Shown here piece by piece: positions 33,693 to 41,458 of a stretch of DNA of 64,000 nt. Each line of letters begins with the position of its first letter. Position 1 is the stretch's first letter. Made by a program: the position numbers and the translations under genes. The stretch lies in contig JBBQPZ010000002.1 in assembly GCA_038216655.1 (NCBI GenBank), positions 124,001-188,000 on the forward strand, read 5' to 3'. Origin of the DNA: JAFDWR01 sp038216655. Its GTDB lineage: Bacteria; Armatimonadota; Fimbriimonadia; Fimbriimonadales; Fimbriimonadaceae. The notes beneath the pieces were generated by a model, which was not told the origin of the DNA, did no database searches, and saw only the letters and a program-made list of their open reading frames with translations.

Positions 33693-33772
33693 GTTTGGGA
33701 GTTTGGGAGTTTGGGAGTTTGGGAGTTTGGGAGTTTGGGAGTTTGGGAGTTTGGGAGTTTGGGAGTTTGGGA
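33693..33772. repeat. 8-bp tandem array, ten copies of GTTTGGGA
   Basis: Ten perfect units in a row. On the other strand the unit is TCCCAAAC, close in sequence and identical in period to the AACACTCC array at 17153. The upstream flank holds TTGAACCTAAA (33647-33657). Reading through it gives FGSLGVWE-type repeats, which I do not take for protein. Confidence 0.97.
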
Positions 33773-33930
33773 GTTCATTGGTTCGGGCGTGCGGGCGTCT
33801 CTATCTCACATATGCGCAAGGTCGAGATTTGTCAACCAATGATTTGTTCAAGGAATCGGGTCGGTGTGGGCAAGATATAGTCGCGGCAATTGCACAGCTT
33901 GCCGGGTGGCGATTCCGGTTCGTGTGTCAA

Positions 33931-34044
33931 TTCCAATCCCGGCCAAGCCGTGGCACCCCCCTGAGATTGGCTATGGGTGCGGGCTGAAGCCCGGCATACC
34001 GGGGGCGGAATGAATTCGGCGCTCCGTTTAGGTGCCGCGGTTTG
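33931..34044. repeat. Rearranged copy of the 182-bp element's end sequence
   Basis: 33931-33957, read on the minus strand, matches 25884-25910 at 26 of 27 positions (GGTGCCACGG.TTGGCC core). GGTGCCGCGGTTTG at 34031-34044 matches the same arm at 13 of 14. This is part of the 960-bp gene-free stretch 33525-34488. The rest of that stretch has only short unconvincing ORFs. Confidence 0.6.
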
Positions 34045-34488
34045 TTCGGGTGTATCTACTCGAGCCGATTTCGCCGGCATCCCGGCAAGCCGAGCAGCCC
34101 TTTGGTCGTGACGACCAGTTTCCTGTGGGGGCTGCGTTCGGCTCGGACGGAGCCTCGCCCTCCAGGGTTTGCTCCTGGGTCAGGTCTCGACCAGACGCTC
34201 ACTATTGTGGAATCGAGGCGATGTTGCTTTGTTGGCGACATCTCCGAGGCTGCGCCGACAGGATTGTCAGCGCTCCCAGTTAGCTCGATTTCGCGCTCTT
34301 GATTTATGGGAGAGCGGTTTGCGCCAACTCGCCGGACACGCACGATCCAGAGCTCGTTGCCGGAGGCTTCCCACAATGGGATCGCACCGCCTCTGGGTGC
34401 GACCTGCGGCAATGAACCTCTGGTGCCGGGCTATCGCTCTGTTTGGGAACGGGCAAAAGGAAACTTCCCTTGCCGTAACTGAGCCCAG

Positions 34489-34830
34489 CTACCTAATGTA
34501 GAACAGGTCCCACACATAACCTGAAAAGTGGGGCTGAGTACGCTTCGCGAGACGAAAGAAGCTACCATCCATGCAAATACGCAGGATCGGCCCATCTACA
34601 TTGGGTCCCTGGTCAGGACGCCCCCATTCCAATTGCTTCCCGTACCACGGACATGCCAGCATGCCCACTTGAGGCATATCTCGAAGTCGCCGCCACTGAT
34701 CCAGGTCGGAGTCGTAGGGTGGATAGGTTCTCAAATAGGCATAGCTAATTCGGTAAGGAACTCGCTCGTCTTCGCTAACAAAGAGCAACTCGGGGTATCC
34801 GCCCCTCGTTGGATCGGGCCGGTTTACGGG
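34489..34830 (-). pseudogene. Orphan C-terminal gene fragment
   Basis: The minus-strand frame from about 34830 to the stop at 34489 reads like natural protein: GGYPELLFVSEDERVPYRISYAYL, then DMPQVGMLACPWYG, then ILRICMDGSFFRLAKR. Upstream of 34830 the same frame runs antisense through an SDR fragment and has only a TTG start, so the true 5' end seems to be lost. The CPW...MDG ending is reminiscent of type II pseudopilin-like proteins, but this is a weak guess. Confidence 0.5.
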
Positions 34831-35147
34831 ATCAGTTGGCGACCGAGTGGCGGAGTCTCCGGCAGCGGGAGGCTCGGGATACAGTGCGACGAAGGCGGCG
34901 GTCGACGCGGTGACGAAATCGGTCGCCCTTGAGCTTGGGCCGCGAAAAATCCGGGTCAACTCCCTGAACCCGGGGATGGTGGAGACGGAAGGATTCTGGT
35001 CAGGACGCGGTCGAAGCCAGCACGCCGCTTGGCCGCATCGGTCAGCCGGACGACATCGATCCAGTCGCGGTGTTCCTGGCTTCGTCGGATTCGGGGTGGG
35101 TGACCGGGCAGACGTTGCTTGTTGCGGGAGGGAATCGTGGGGTCTGA
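34826..35147 (+). pseudogene. Truncated, frameshifted short-chain dehydrogenase (SDR)
   Basis: One frame reads SGYSATKAAVDAVTKSVALELGPRKIRVNSLNPGMVETEGF, the YxxxK active-site helix and following strand of classical SDRs. After about 34996 the match continues in another frame with STPLGRIGQPDDIDPVAVFLASSDSGWVTGQTLLVAGG and TGA at 35145-35147. About 10-20 residues are missing at the junction. The Rossmann N-terminal half is absent. It is a decayed 3' remnant. Confidence 0.85.
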
Positions 35148-35174
35148 CTTGATGGAGTTGATGGAGTTGATGGG
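35148..35174. repeat. Dispersed GATGGAGTT repeat copy
   Basis: Three consecutive GATGGAGTT-type units immediately after the SDR remnant stop, a variant of the GATGGAAYT family. Confidence 0.75.
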
Positions 35175-35253
35175 ATGGGCTTCGCAGGGAGTACTCGTCG
35201 AGTCCAGTTAGATCCCACGTGTTCGCTACCCGCTCCTTCGGGATGACTCCTCG

Positions 35254-36291
<1,038 letters not shown>

Positions 36292-36303
36292 GCCGGGATT
36301 GTA
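36292..36303 (-). promoter_or_regulatory. -10-like TACAAT box 6 nt before AKR start
   Basis: Minus strand: TACAAT (36303-36298), cccggc, ATG (36291). No Shine-Dalgarno. Confidence 0.4.
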
Positions 36304-36379
36304 CTTGGGGACGTCTGAGTTGGAGTTGGAGCTGTCATCCCGAAGGATGTTTGTGCCGAGGGATCTGACGTAGTTGACT

Positions 36380-36575
36380 CTTGCTTGCTGTTCGATTGCG
36401 ATGATGTGGTTGGGAGACAAGCAAGAGGTGGTTACGGTCAGGTTCCTCCGGGCACCGCATCCACGCTTTGTTGCAATGTTTACTAGTAAGCGGGCGGCTT
36501 CGTTCGGAATGACAAGTGCGGTCCTCAGAATCAGACTCCAACTCAGACTCAGGCTCAGACTCAGACAAAACAATC
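36380..36575. repeat. Diverged GGTTCCTCC..TCGGAATGACA repeat and CAGACT microsatellite
   Basis: Fills most of the 319-bp gap before fabZ. CAGGTTCCTCC at 36440-36450 and GGCTTCGTTCGGAATGACA at 36496-36514 align with 17062-17134. CAGACT/CAGGCT hexamer units follow at about 36534-36575. Confidence 0.6.
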
Positions 36576-36610
36576 CTCCATCAAGGCAGGGCGGGTACCC
36601 TTGCCCTTGG

Positions 36611-37072
36611 ATGGCTACTACCGACATCGCCGTTGAGCCCCTGTACAAGATCGAAGAGATCATGGGCTACTTGCCGCATCGCTACCCGATGCTGCTGGTG
36701 GACCGGATTCTCTCGATCGAGGGCAACATCGTCCGCGCTATCAAGAACGTGACGATGAACGAGCCGTTCTTTCAGGGGCACTACCCGGGCAAACCGATCA
36801 TGCCCGGCGTACTGATCCTGGAGGCGATGGCCCAGGCCGGGGCCGTGCTCCTCCTTGCGCGCAAGGAGTATCAGGGAATGATCCCCCTGATCGGCGCCAT
36901 CGACGATGTCAAGCTCCGTCGTCCCGTCGTCCCGGGTGACCAACTCCTCACCACCGCCGAGCTCATCGGTGTGAAGGGCTCCGTGGGGCGCCTGAAGGCA
37001 GAGGCCTCCGTTGACGGACAAATTGCCGCGACGATGATGATGACCTTTAAGCTGCTGAGGGAAGAAGGCTAA
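36611..37072 (+). CDS. fabZ: 3-hydroxyacyl-ACP dehydratase FabZ
   Basis: 153 aa from ATG 36611. It dehydrates 3-hydroxyacyl-ACP in fatty acid synthesis. IMGYLPHRYPMLLVDRI is the FabZ start, and the catalytic pair is H in FFQGHYPGKPIMPGVLILEAMAQ (about 56) and E in the same segment (about 70). It is the first gene of fabZ-lpxA-lpxB, the usual lipid A cluster order. The stop abuts lpxA. Confidence 0.97.
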   Translation: MATTDIAVEPLYKIEEIMGYLPHRYPMLLVDRILSIEGNIVRAIKNVTMNEPFFQGHYPGKPIMPGVLILEAMAQAGAVLLLARKEYQGMIPLIGAIDDVKLRRPVVPGDQLLTTAELIGVKGSVGRLKAEASVDGQIAATMMMTFKLLREEG

Positions 37073-37861
37073 TTGGCGAAGGTCCACTCACTGGCTTACG
37101 TCGATCCGCTCGCTGAACTCGCGGACGACGTCGTGGTCGGTCCTTTCTGCTTCGTGGAGGGGGGTGTCGTGCTAGGCAAAGGCACGCGCCTGGATTCCCA
37201 CGTCACGGTCAAGAAGGGGACCCAGCTTGGAGAGGGGAACTATGCGGCGCAGGGGGCGATCCTTGGCGGTGATCCGCAGGATCGGCGCTACAAGGGCGAG
37301 CCGACCTTCCTGAAAATCGGCGACCGAAACGTCTTCCGCGAGTTTGTCACCGTCCACCGCGCCACCGGCGAAGGCCTGTACACCGAGATCGGCAACGACG
37401 GGTTCTTCATGGCGTTCGTGCACATTGGGCACAACTGCAACATCGGCAACTCGGTGACGATGGCTAACAACGTGGGCGTCAGCGGACATTGCACGATCGA
37501 GGACTTCGCGAACCTGGGCGGCATGACCGGCGTTCACCAGTGGGTTCGCATCGGCAAGATCGCGATGGTCGGCGGCATGAGCCGGATCGTGCGCGATGTG
37601 CCGCCGTTCATGATCACCGAGGGCCTCGGGCAGGAAGTCCACGACATCAACGCGATCGGCCTGCGCCGCCAAGGACTGACCTCCGAGGGGCGCATGGCGC
37701 TCCACAAGGCGTGCAAGCTTCTGTACAAGTCGCAGCTGGGCCTGACCAACGCGATGGAGACGGTGCGCCGCGAGGTTCAGATGACCCCCGAGGTCGAGTA
37801 TCTGCTCGCCTTCGAGGAGCGTCGCTTCCGCGGCAAGAACGGCCGCGGCGATCAGCCGTAA
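37073..37861 (+). CDS. lpxA: UDP-N-acetylglucosamine acyltransferase LpxA
   Basis: 262 aa from TTG 37073, directly after the fabZ TAA. It adds the first acyl chain in lipid A synthesis. The left-handed beta-helix hexapeptide pattern covers about 10-190. The catalytic His lies in AFVHIGHNCNIGN (about 116-120). GGDPQDRRYKGEPT and MTGVHQWVRIGKIAMVGGMS are typical LpxA segments. The C-terminal helical domain is present. It shows the cell makes a lipid A-type outer leaflet. Confidence 0.95.
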   Translation: MAKVHSLAYVDPLAELADDVVVGPFCFVEGGVVLGKGTRLDSHVTVKKGTQLGEGNYAAQGAILGGDPQDRRYKGEPTFLKIGDRNVFREFVTVHRATGEGLYTEIGNDGFFMAFVHIGHNCNIGNSVTMANNVGVSGHCTIEDFANLGGMTGVHQWVRIGKIAMVGGMSRIVRDVPPFMITEGLGQEVHDINAIGLRRQGLTSEGRMALHKACKLLYKSQLGLTNAMETVRREVQMTPEVEYLLAFEERRFRGKNGRGDQP

Positions 37862-37871
37862 CGCAACGGCG

Positions 37872-37883
37872 TAAACTCCGACC
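37872..37883 (+). promoter_or_regulatory. -10-like TAAACT box 6 nt before lpxB
   Basis: TAAACT (37872-37877), ccgacc, ATG 37884; no Shine-Dalgarno. This would give an internal leaderless promoter in the lpx cluster. Confidence 0.35.
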
Positions 37884-38996
37884 ATGCGCGTCTTCTTCTC
37901 CGCCGGCGAAGCGTCCGGCGACGCGTATGCCGCAGCGTTGGTGAGGGCGATGCGCCAACTGACCGGCGAAGCCGAGTTCACAGTGGAGGGAATAGGTGGA
38001 AAGAGGCTCTGTGAGGTCGCCACCGGGTCCGTGCTTGACTCGTCCAAATGGGGGGCTATCTCGATCAGCCAGGTTTTGGCGATGGCCCCCCGGTTCATCG
38101 CCGGATTCCTTCGCGCGAGATCGCAGCTTGTGCGAGGTGAGCCTGGCCTATTCGTCCCGATTGACTTCGGCTACTTCAACATCCGCCTCTGCAAAGTGGC
38201 CAAGCGGCGCGGCTGGAAAGTGCTCTACTTCGTCCCGCCAGGTTCTTGGCGCAGAGACAAGCAGGGGAAGGACCTGCCCTTAATCACCGACGCGATTGTG
38301 ACGCCCTTCTCCTGGTCGGCGGAGATTCTGAACAAGATGGGTGGAAAAGCCCACTTCTTCGGGCACCCGATCAAGGAACTGATGCTCCAGCACGATGTGC
38401 CGGTCACGCCGGTCGGGACGATCGCGGTGTTGCCGGGGAGTCGGTATCGGGAGATCGAGCGGAATCTGCCTTTGGTGGCGGCGACGATCGCCAAGATGCC
38501 GGAGTTGCAGCTCGAGTTCGCGGTTGCGCCGACGGCGGACGCGGCGGAGATGCGGGCGGTCTGGGGGCGGCTGGCGCCGGGACGGAAGGATGTGTTCACC
38601 GAGAGCGACACCTACGGGGTTCTCCGTCGGGCTCGGGCGGGGATCATCTGCTCCGGAACGGCGACCTTGGAGGCGGCACTGGTGCGTTGCCCATTGATGG
38701 TGATCTATCGGGTGACCAAGGCGATGCATCGGGAGCAGCGACTGGTTGGGTTCAAGATACCGAAGTTCATCTCGTTGCCGAACATCATGCTCGACCGCGA
38801 GTTGGTGCCGGAGTTCCTGTGCGAGGAGATCGATGCGGGGCCGCTACAGGAGACCCTGCGGGGGCTTGTCCGGGACGAGGAAGTTCGGGCCAAACAGATT
38901 GCCGGGTTCGACGAGATCGACGTGATCCTGGGTCCCTCAGACGCGATCACCCGCGGGGCCAAGTTGGCGGTTGAGTTGATGACCACTCCGTCTTGA
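37884..38996 (+). CDS. lpxB: Lipid-A-disaccharide synthase LpxB
   Basis: 370 aa. It joins UDP-2,3-diacylglucosamine and lipid X (GT19). VFFSAGEASGDAYAAAL is the N-terminal signature, followed by PIDFGYFNIRLCKVAKRRG, YFVPPGSWRRDKQGKDLP, VLPGSRYREIERNLPL and ICSGTATLEAALVRCPLMVIYR. The family's usual proline in PxxWAW is replaced by PPGSWRRD, a variation seen outside proteobacteria. TAAACT sits 6 nt upstream of the ATG, so it may also be transcribed independently of lpxA. Confidence 0.93.
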   Translation: MRVFFSAGEASGDAYAAALVRAMRQLTGEAEFTVEGIGGKRLCEVATGSVLDSSKWGAISISQVLAMAPRFIAGFLRARSQLVRGEPGLFVPIDFGYFNIRLCKVAKRRGWKVLYFVPPGSWRRDKQGKDLPLITDAIVTPFSWSAEILNKMGGKAHFFGHPIKELMLQHDVPVTPVGTIAVLPGSRYREIERNLPLVAATIAKMPELQLEFAVAPTADAAEMRAVWGRLAPGRKDVFTESDTYGVLRRARAGIICSGTATLEAALVRCPLMVIYRVTKAMHREQRLVGFKIPKFISLPNIMLDRELVPEFLCEEIDAGPLQETLRGLVRDEEVRAKQIAGFDEIDVILGPSDAITRGAKLAVELMTTPS

Positions 38997-38997
38997 G

Positions 38998-39246
38998 ATG
39001 GGGCAGCAGCCTTGCTGTCGCCAAGAGAATGCAGAGCGCTCACAGGCTCGCGGCGGAAAAGCTCGGCCAGGTCCGATCACTCCAAAGGTGGCTCGCTATC
39101 TACCCAACGGGGTGCCGGGGACGATTGAGGTGAGCGGCGTGAACCTGACCACCGGACCTTCGGCCTACCCAGAGGAGGAGGAATTGGCCCAAAGGGCCCG
39201 CAGTTTGTTCCGATTGCCAGGCGTTGGCTGTAGTCTCTACACATGA
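38998..39246 (+). CDS. Possible small protein between lpxB and lipoprotein
   Basis: 82 aa frame starting 1 bp after the lpxB stop and ending in an ATGA overlap with the lipoprotein gene. The second half (VARYLPNGVPGTIEVSGVNLTTGPSAYPEEEELAQRARSLF) has coding-like codon use; the first 30 residues do not. No homologue recognised. A -10-like box for the next gene lies in its last codons, which argues against it. Confidence 0.25.
   Translation: MGQQPCCRQENAERSQARGGKARPGPITPKVARYLPNGVPGTIEVSGVNLTTGPSAYPEEEELAQRARSLFRLPGVGCSLYT
39231..39242 (+). promoter_or_regulatory. -10-like TAGTCT box 6 nt before lipoprotein start
   Basis: TAGTCT (39231-39236), ctacac, ATG 39243, with no Shine-Dalgarno. Confidence 0.35.
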
Positions 39247-40328
39247 AAGCGCTCGGTGTGATTGGTGGTCTGGTGATTCTCGCCGTGATCGGTTGTGATA
39301 AACCGCCGCATGTGATTGGCGGCATGGGCCAGGGTGTTGGCGGTGCGGTTGGGAACGTGGGCAGCAACGGTGGCGGAGGCGGGATGGAGAACGCCGCCGG
39401 TGGCAAGGTGATGAACTACACCATGCACAACGTGCAGGACCCCGGCAGCAACAACATGGTGGCGTACACGTACATCATGCCGGCCGGTTGGGAGAACAAA
39501 GATGGGATTGCCTGGGTGAAGTCTACGGTCCCGTATCCCGTCGCAGCGCTGGTAACGACCTCTCGTGACAAGGCCTACGGCCTCGGCGTCTACCCGATGC
39601 TTGCAGGGACTTCCTGGAACGGCCCCGCCGGCCCCGGAGGAATGTCCTACGAGAGCGCCGGAGACGCGATCGACAAGATCATGTCGAAGGCGGACGGGGT
39701 TTCGAACTACAACCCGGTGCACGAGGATACTCAGCGAGCCCAGTCCGAATGGCCCTCGATCCAGGGTGGTCAGGGGAACGCGGACATCTCGATGAAGCGC
39801 GTGACCTTCACGCAGGACGGGATGGCGAAGGAAGCGTTCATCGTGGCTAAGTTAGATACGTTTAGCAACGCGGATCAATTCTCGACCAGCAAGCTATGGC
39901 ATCTGTCGATCCGAGTGATGACCGCTCCGCAGGGCCAGTTGATGAGCAATCCGATCTTCCTCAAGCAAGCGGCGACGTTCTTCACGAGTGCGAGCATCAC
40001 GGCTGAATACAACGCGCTCGTCAACAAGACGGCGTTTGATGCGAGCCAGATCAACCGGAAAAACGCGCTCCAAGAGAACGACCGGATCATGAAGAACTAC
40101 TGGGACCAGCAGAAGGGGATGGAGAAGGGCGCGAAGGACTTCGACGACTACATCAAGGGCGTCCAAGACTTCAAGAATCCGAACGGCGGCGCGCCGCTCA
40201 GCCTGCCTTCCGGTCAGAAGTGGTATTCGGACGGGAATGGGAACATGAAGTCGACCGATGACCCGAACTTCGACCCCACGGAGGACGGAGGCGGAAAGTG
40301 GAATCCCCTTCAGCAGATGAATGGCTAA
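39243..40328 (+). CDS. Lipoprotein of a tandem paralogous pair (copy 1)
   Basis: 361 aa. Lipoprotein signal with lipobox AVIGC (Cys 18), then a Gly-rich linker. The folded region begins near residue 55 with MNYTMHNVQDPGSNNMVAYTYIMPAGW. The second half contains DASQINRKNALQENDRIMKNYWDQQKGMEKGAKDFDDYIKGVQDF, a charged helix, and ends WYSDGNGNMKSTDDPNFDPTEDGGGKW. The same modules occur in the next gene. I know no named family. As a lipoprotein it should sit in the inner or outer membrane facing the periplasm. Confidence 0.8.
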   Translation: MKALGVIGGLVILAVIGCDKPPHVIGGMGQGVGGAVGNVGSNGGGGGMENAAGGKVMNYTMHNVQDPGSNNMVAYTYIMPAGWENKDGIAWVKSTVPYPVAALVTTSRDKAYGLGVYPMLAGTSWNGPAGPGGMSYESAGDAIDKIMSKADGVSNYNPVHEDTQRAQSEWPSIQGGQGNADISMKRVTFTQDGMAKEAFIVAKLDTFSNADQFSTSKLWHLSIRVMTAPQGQLMSNPIFLKQAATFFTSASITAEYNALVNKTAFDASQINRKNALQENDRIMKNYWDQQKGMEKGAKDFDDYIKGVQDFKNPNGGAPLSLPSGQKWYSDGNGNMKSTDDPNFDPTEDGGGKWNPLQQMNG

Positions 40329-40377
40329 GATGTACCAGTCCTGTCGGCTTCTTGTCGCAGGCAGCCGCAAACCCGCC

Positions 40378-41457
40378 ATGAAATCTAAGCTCGCACTCTT
40401 GTCTCTCACCGTTTTGTTCGTCGCGGGATGCGGCAAGCCACCGGCTCCCGGTGGGCAGCCGGTCGTCGGCGGCGTGATCAACGGGGCAGGTCCGAATCCC
40501 TTACGAAACGTGCCCTCGCGTCCCACGGGAGGGGGCGTGCCGATGCTCGAGTTCACGCCCTATCAGGTAAAGGACGAGCAGGTGGTGGCCTATACGTACC
40601 TGATGCCGAAGGGCTGGAAGAACGACGACAGTATCAAGTGGATGGGTGGCAAGTTGCCGTATCCCCTTGTCAAGCTCTACATAAAGCCGGAGGACGGGAG
40701 CCACTGGATCGCGTTTTTCCCGATGATTGGCGGCAATTCTTGGTCGGGTCAATACGGCTCGGGGGGCACCTCGTATGAGAGCGCGGGGGATGCCATCGAT
40801 CAGCTCATTACGAAGACACCGGGAACCACCGACTACAACGTACTTCACGAGTCCACCCGTCCTGCCAAGACTATCTGGCCCCCGCTGGACGGGTCGGAGG
40901 GGCGAGCGGAGGTTTGCGTCAAGCGAGTGACCTTCACACGCGACGGTGAGGAGAAAGAGGGGATCTTCGTAGCCAAGCTCGACACCGACTTTATGAACAG
41001 CCCAGGTTCCCAGACCAAGCTCTGGCACCTTTCGCTTCAGGTGATGGTCGCTCCGAAGGGAGCTTTGGTCTCCGATTCGAAGTTTCTCAAGCAGTCCGCG
41101 ACCTTTTTCGCCAGTGCGTCGATTACGCCCGAATACAACCAGCTAGTCAATAAGGTCTCCTTTGACGCCAGTCAGATCAACCGGAAGGAAGCGTTGGACG
41201 AAGATCGCCAGATCATGAAGAACTACTGGGACGGCCAAAAAGGGATGGAGAGGGGGATGAAGGATTTCGACGACTACATCCGTGGAGTCCAGGACTTCGG
41301 CGGCAAGAACGGCGGCCCTCGCTACAGCCTCCCGAGCGGCGGGCGCTACTGGACGGATCGGAACGGGAACATCGGAACGACCGATGATCCGAACTTCGAC
41401 CCAAATCAGCAGGATGGCGGGGGAGGATGGTCCCCCCTCGCACCGACCGACGGCTGA
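40378..41457 (+). CDS. Lipoprotein of a tandem paralogous pair (copy 2)
   Basis: 359 aa from ATG 40378; lipobox FVAGC. It aligns with the upstream gene along its length: MLEFTPYQVKDEQVVAYTYLMPKGW, SYESAGDAIDQLI, FDASQINRKEALDEDRQIMKNYWDGQKGMERGMKDFDDYIRGVQDF and YWTDRNGNIGTTDDPNFDPN. The two are clear tandem duplicates that have diverged, so both seem to be kept. Function unknown; the Gly-rich N-terminal spacer may span the periplasm. Confidence 0.82.
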   Translation: MKSKLALLSLTVLFVAGCGKPPAPGGQPVVGGVINGAGPNPLRNVPSRPTGGGVPMLEFTPYQVKDEQVVAYTYLMPKGWKNDDSIKWMGGKLPYPLVKLYIKPEDGSHWIAFFPMIGGNSWSGQYGSGGTSYESAGDAIDQLITKTPGTTDYNVLHESTRPAKTIWPPLDGSEGRAEVCVKRVTFTRDGEEKEGIFVAKLDTDFMNSPGSQTKLWHLSLQVMVAPKGALVSDSKFLKQSATFFASASITPEYNQLVNKVSFDASQINRKEALDEDRQIMKNYWDGQKGMERGMKDFDDYIRGVQDFGGKNGGPRYSLPSGGRYWTDRNGNIGTTDDPNFDPNQQDGGGGWSPLAPTDG

Positions 41458-41458
41458 C

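Noticed and set aside
33568..33987. Reading frame with FGSLGVWE repeats
   Set aside because: The repetition comes from the 8-bp GTTTGGGA array, and the flanks do not look coding.
34056..34412. 118-codon minus-strand frame in the gene-free stretch
   Set aside because: Composition and sequence are not protein-like and no start signal is visible; it overlaps repeat fragments.
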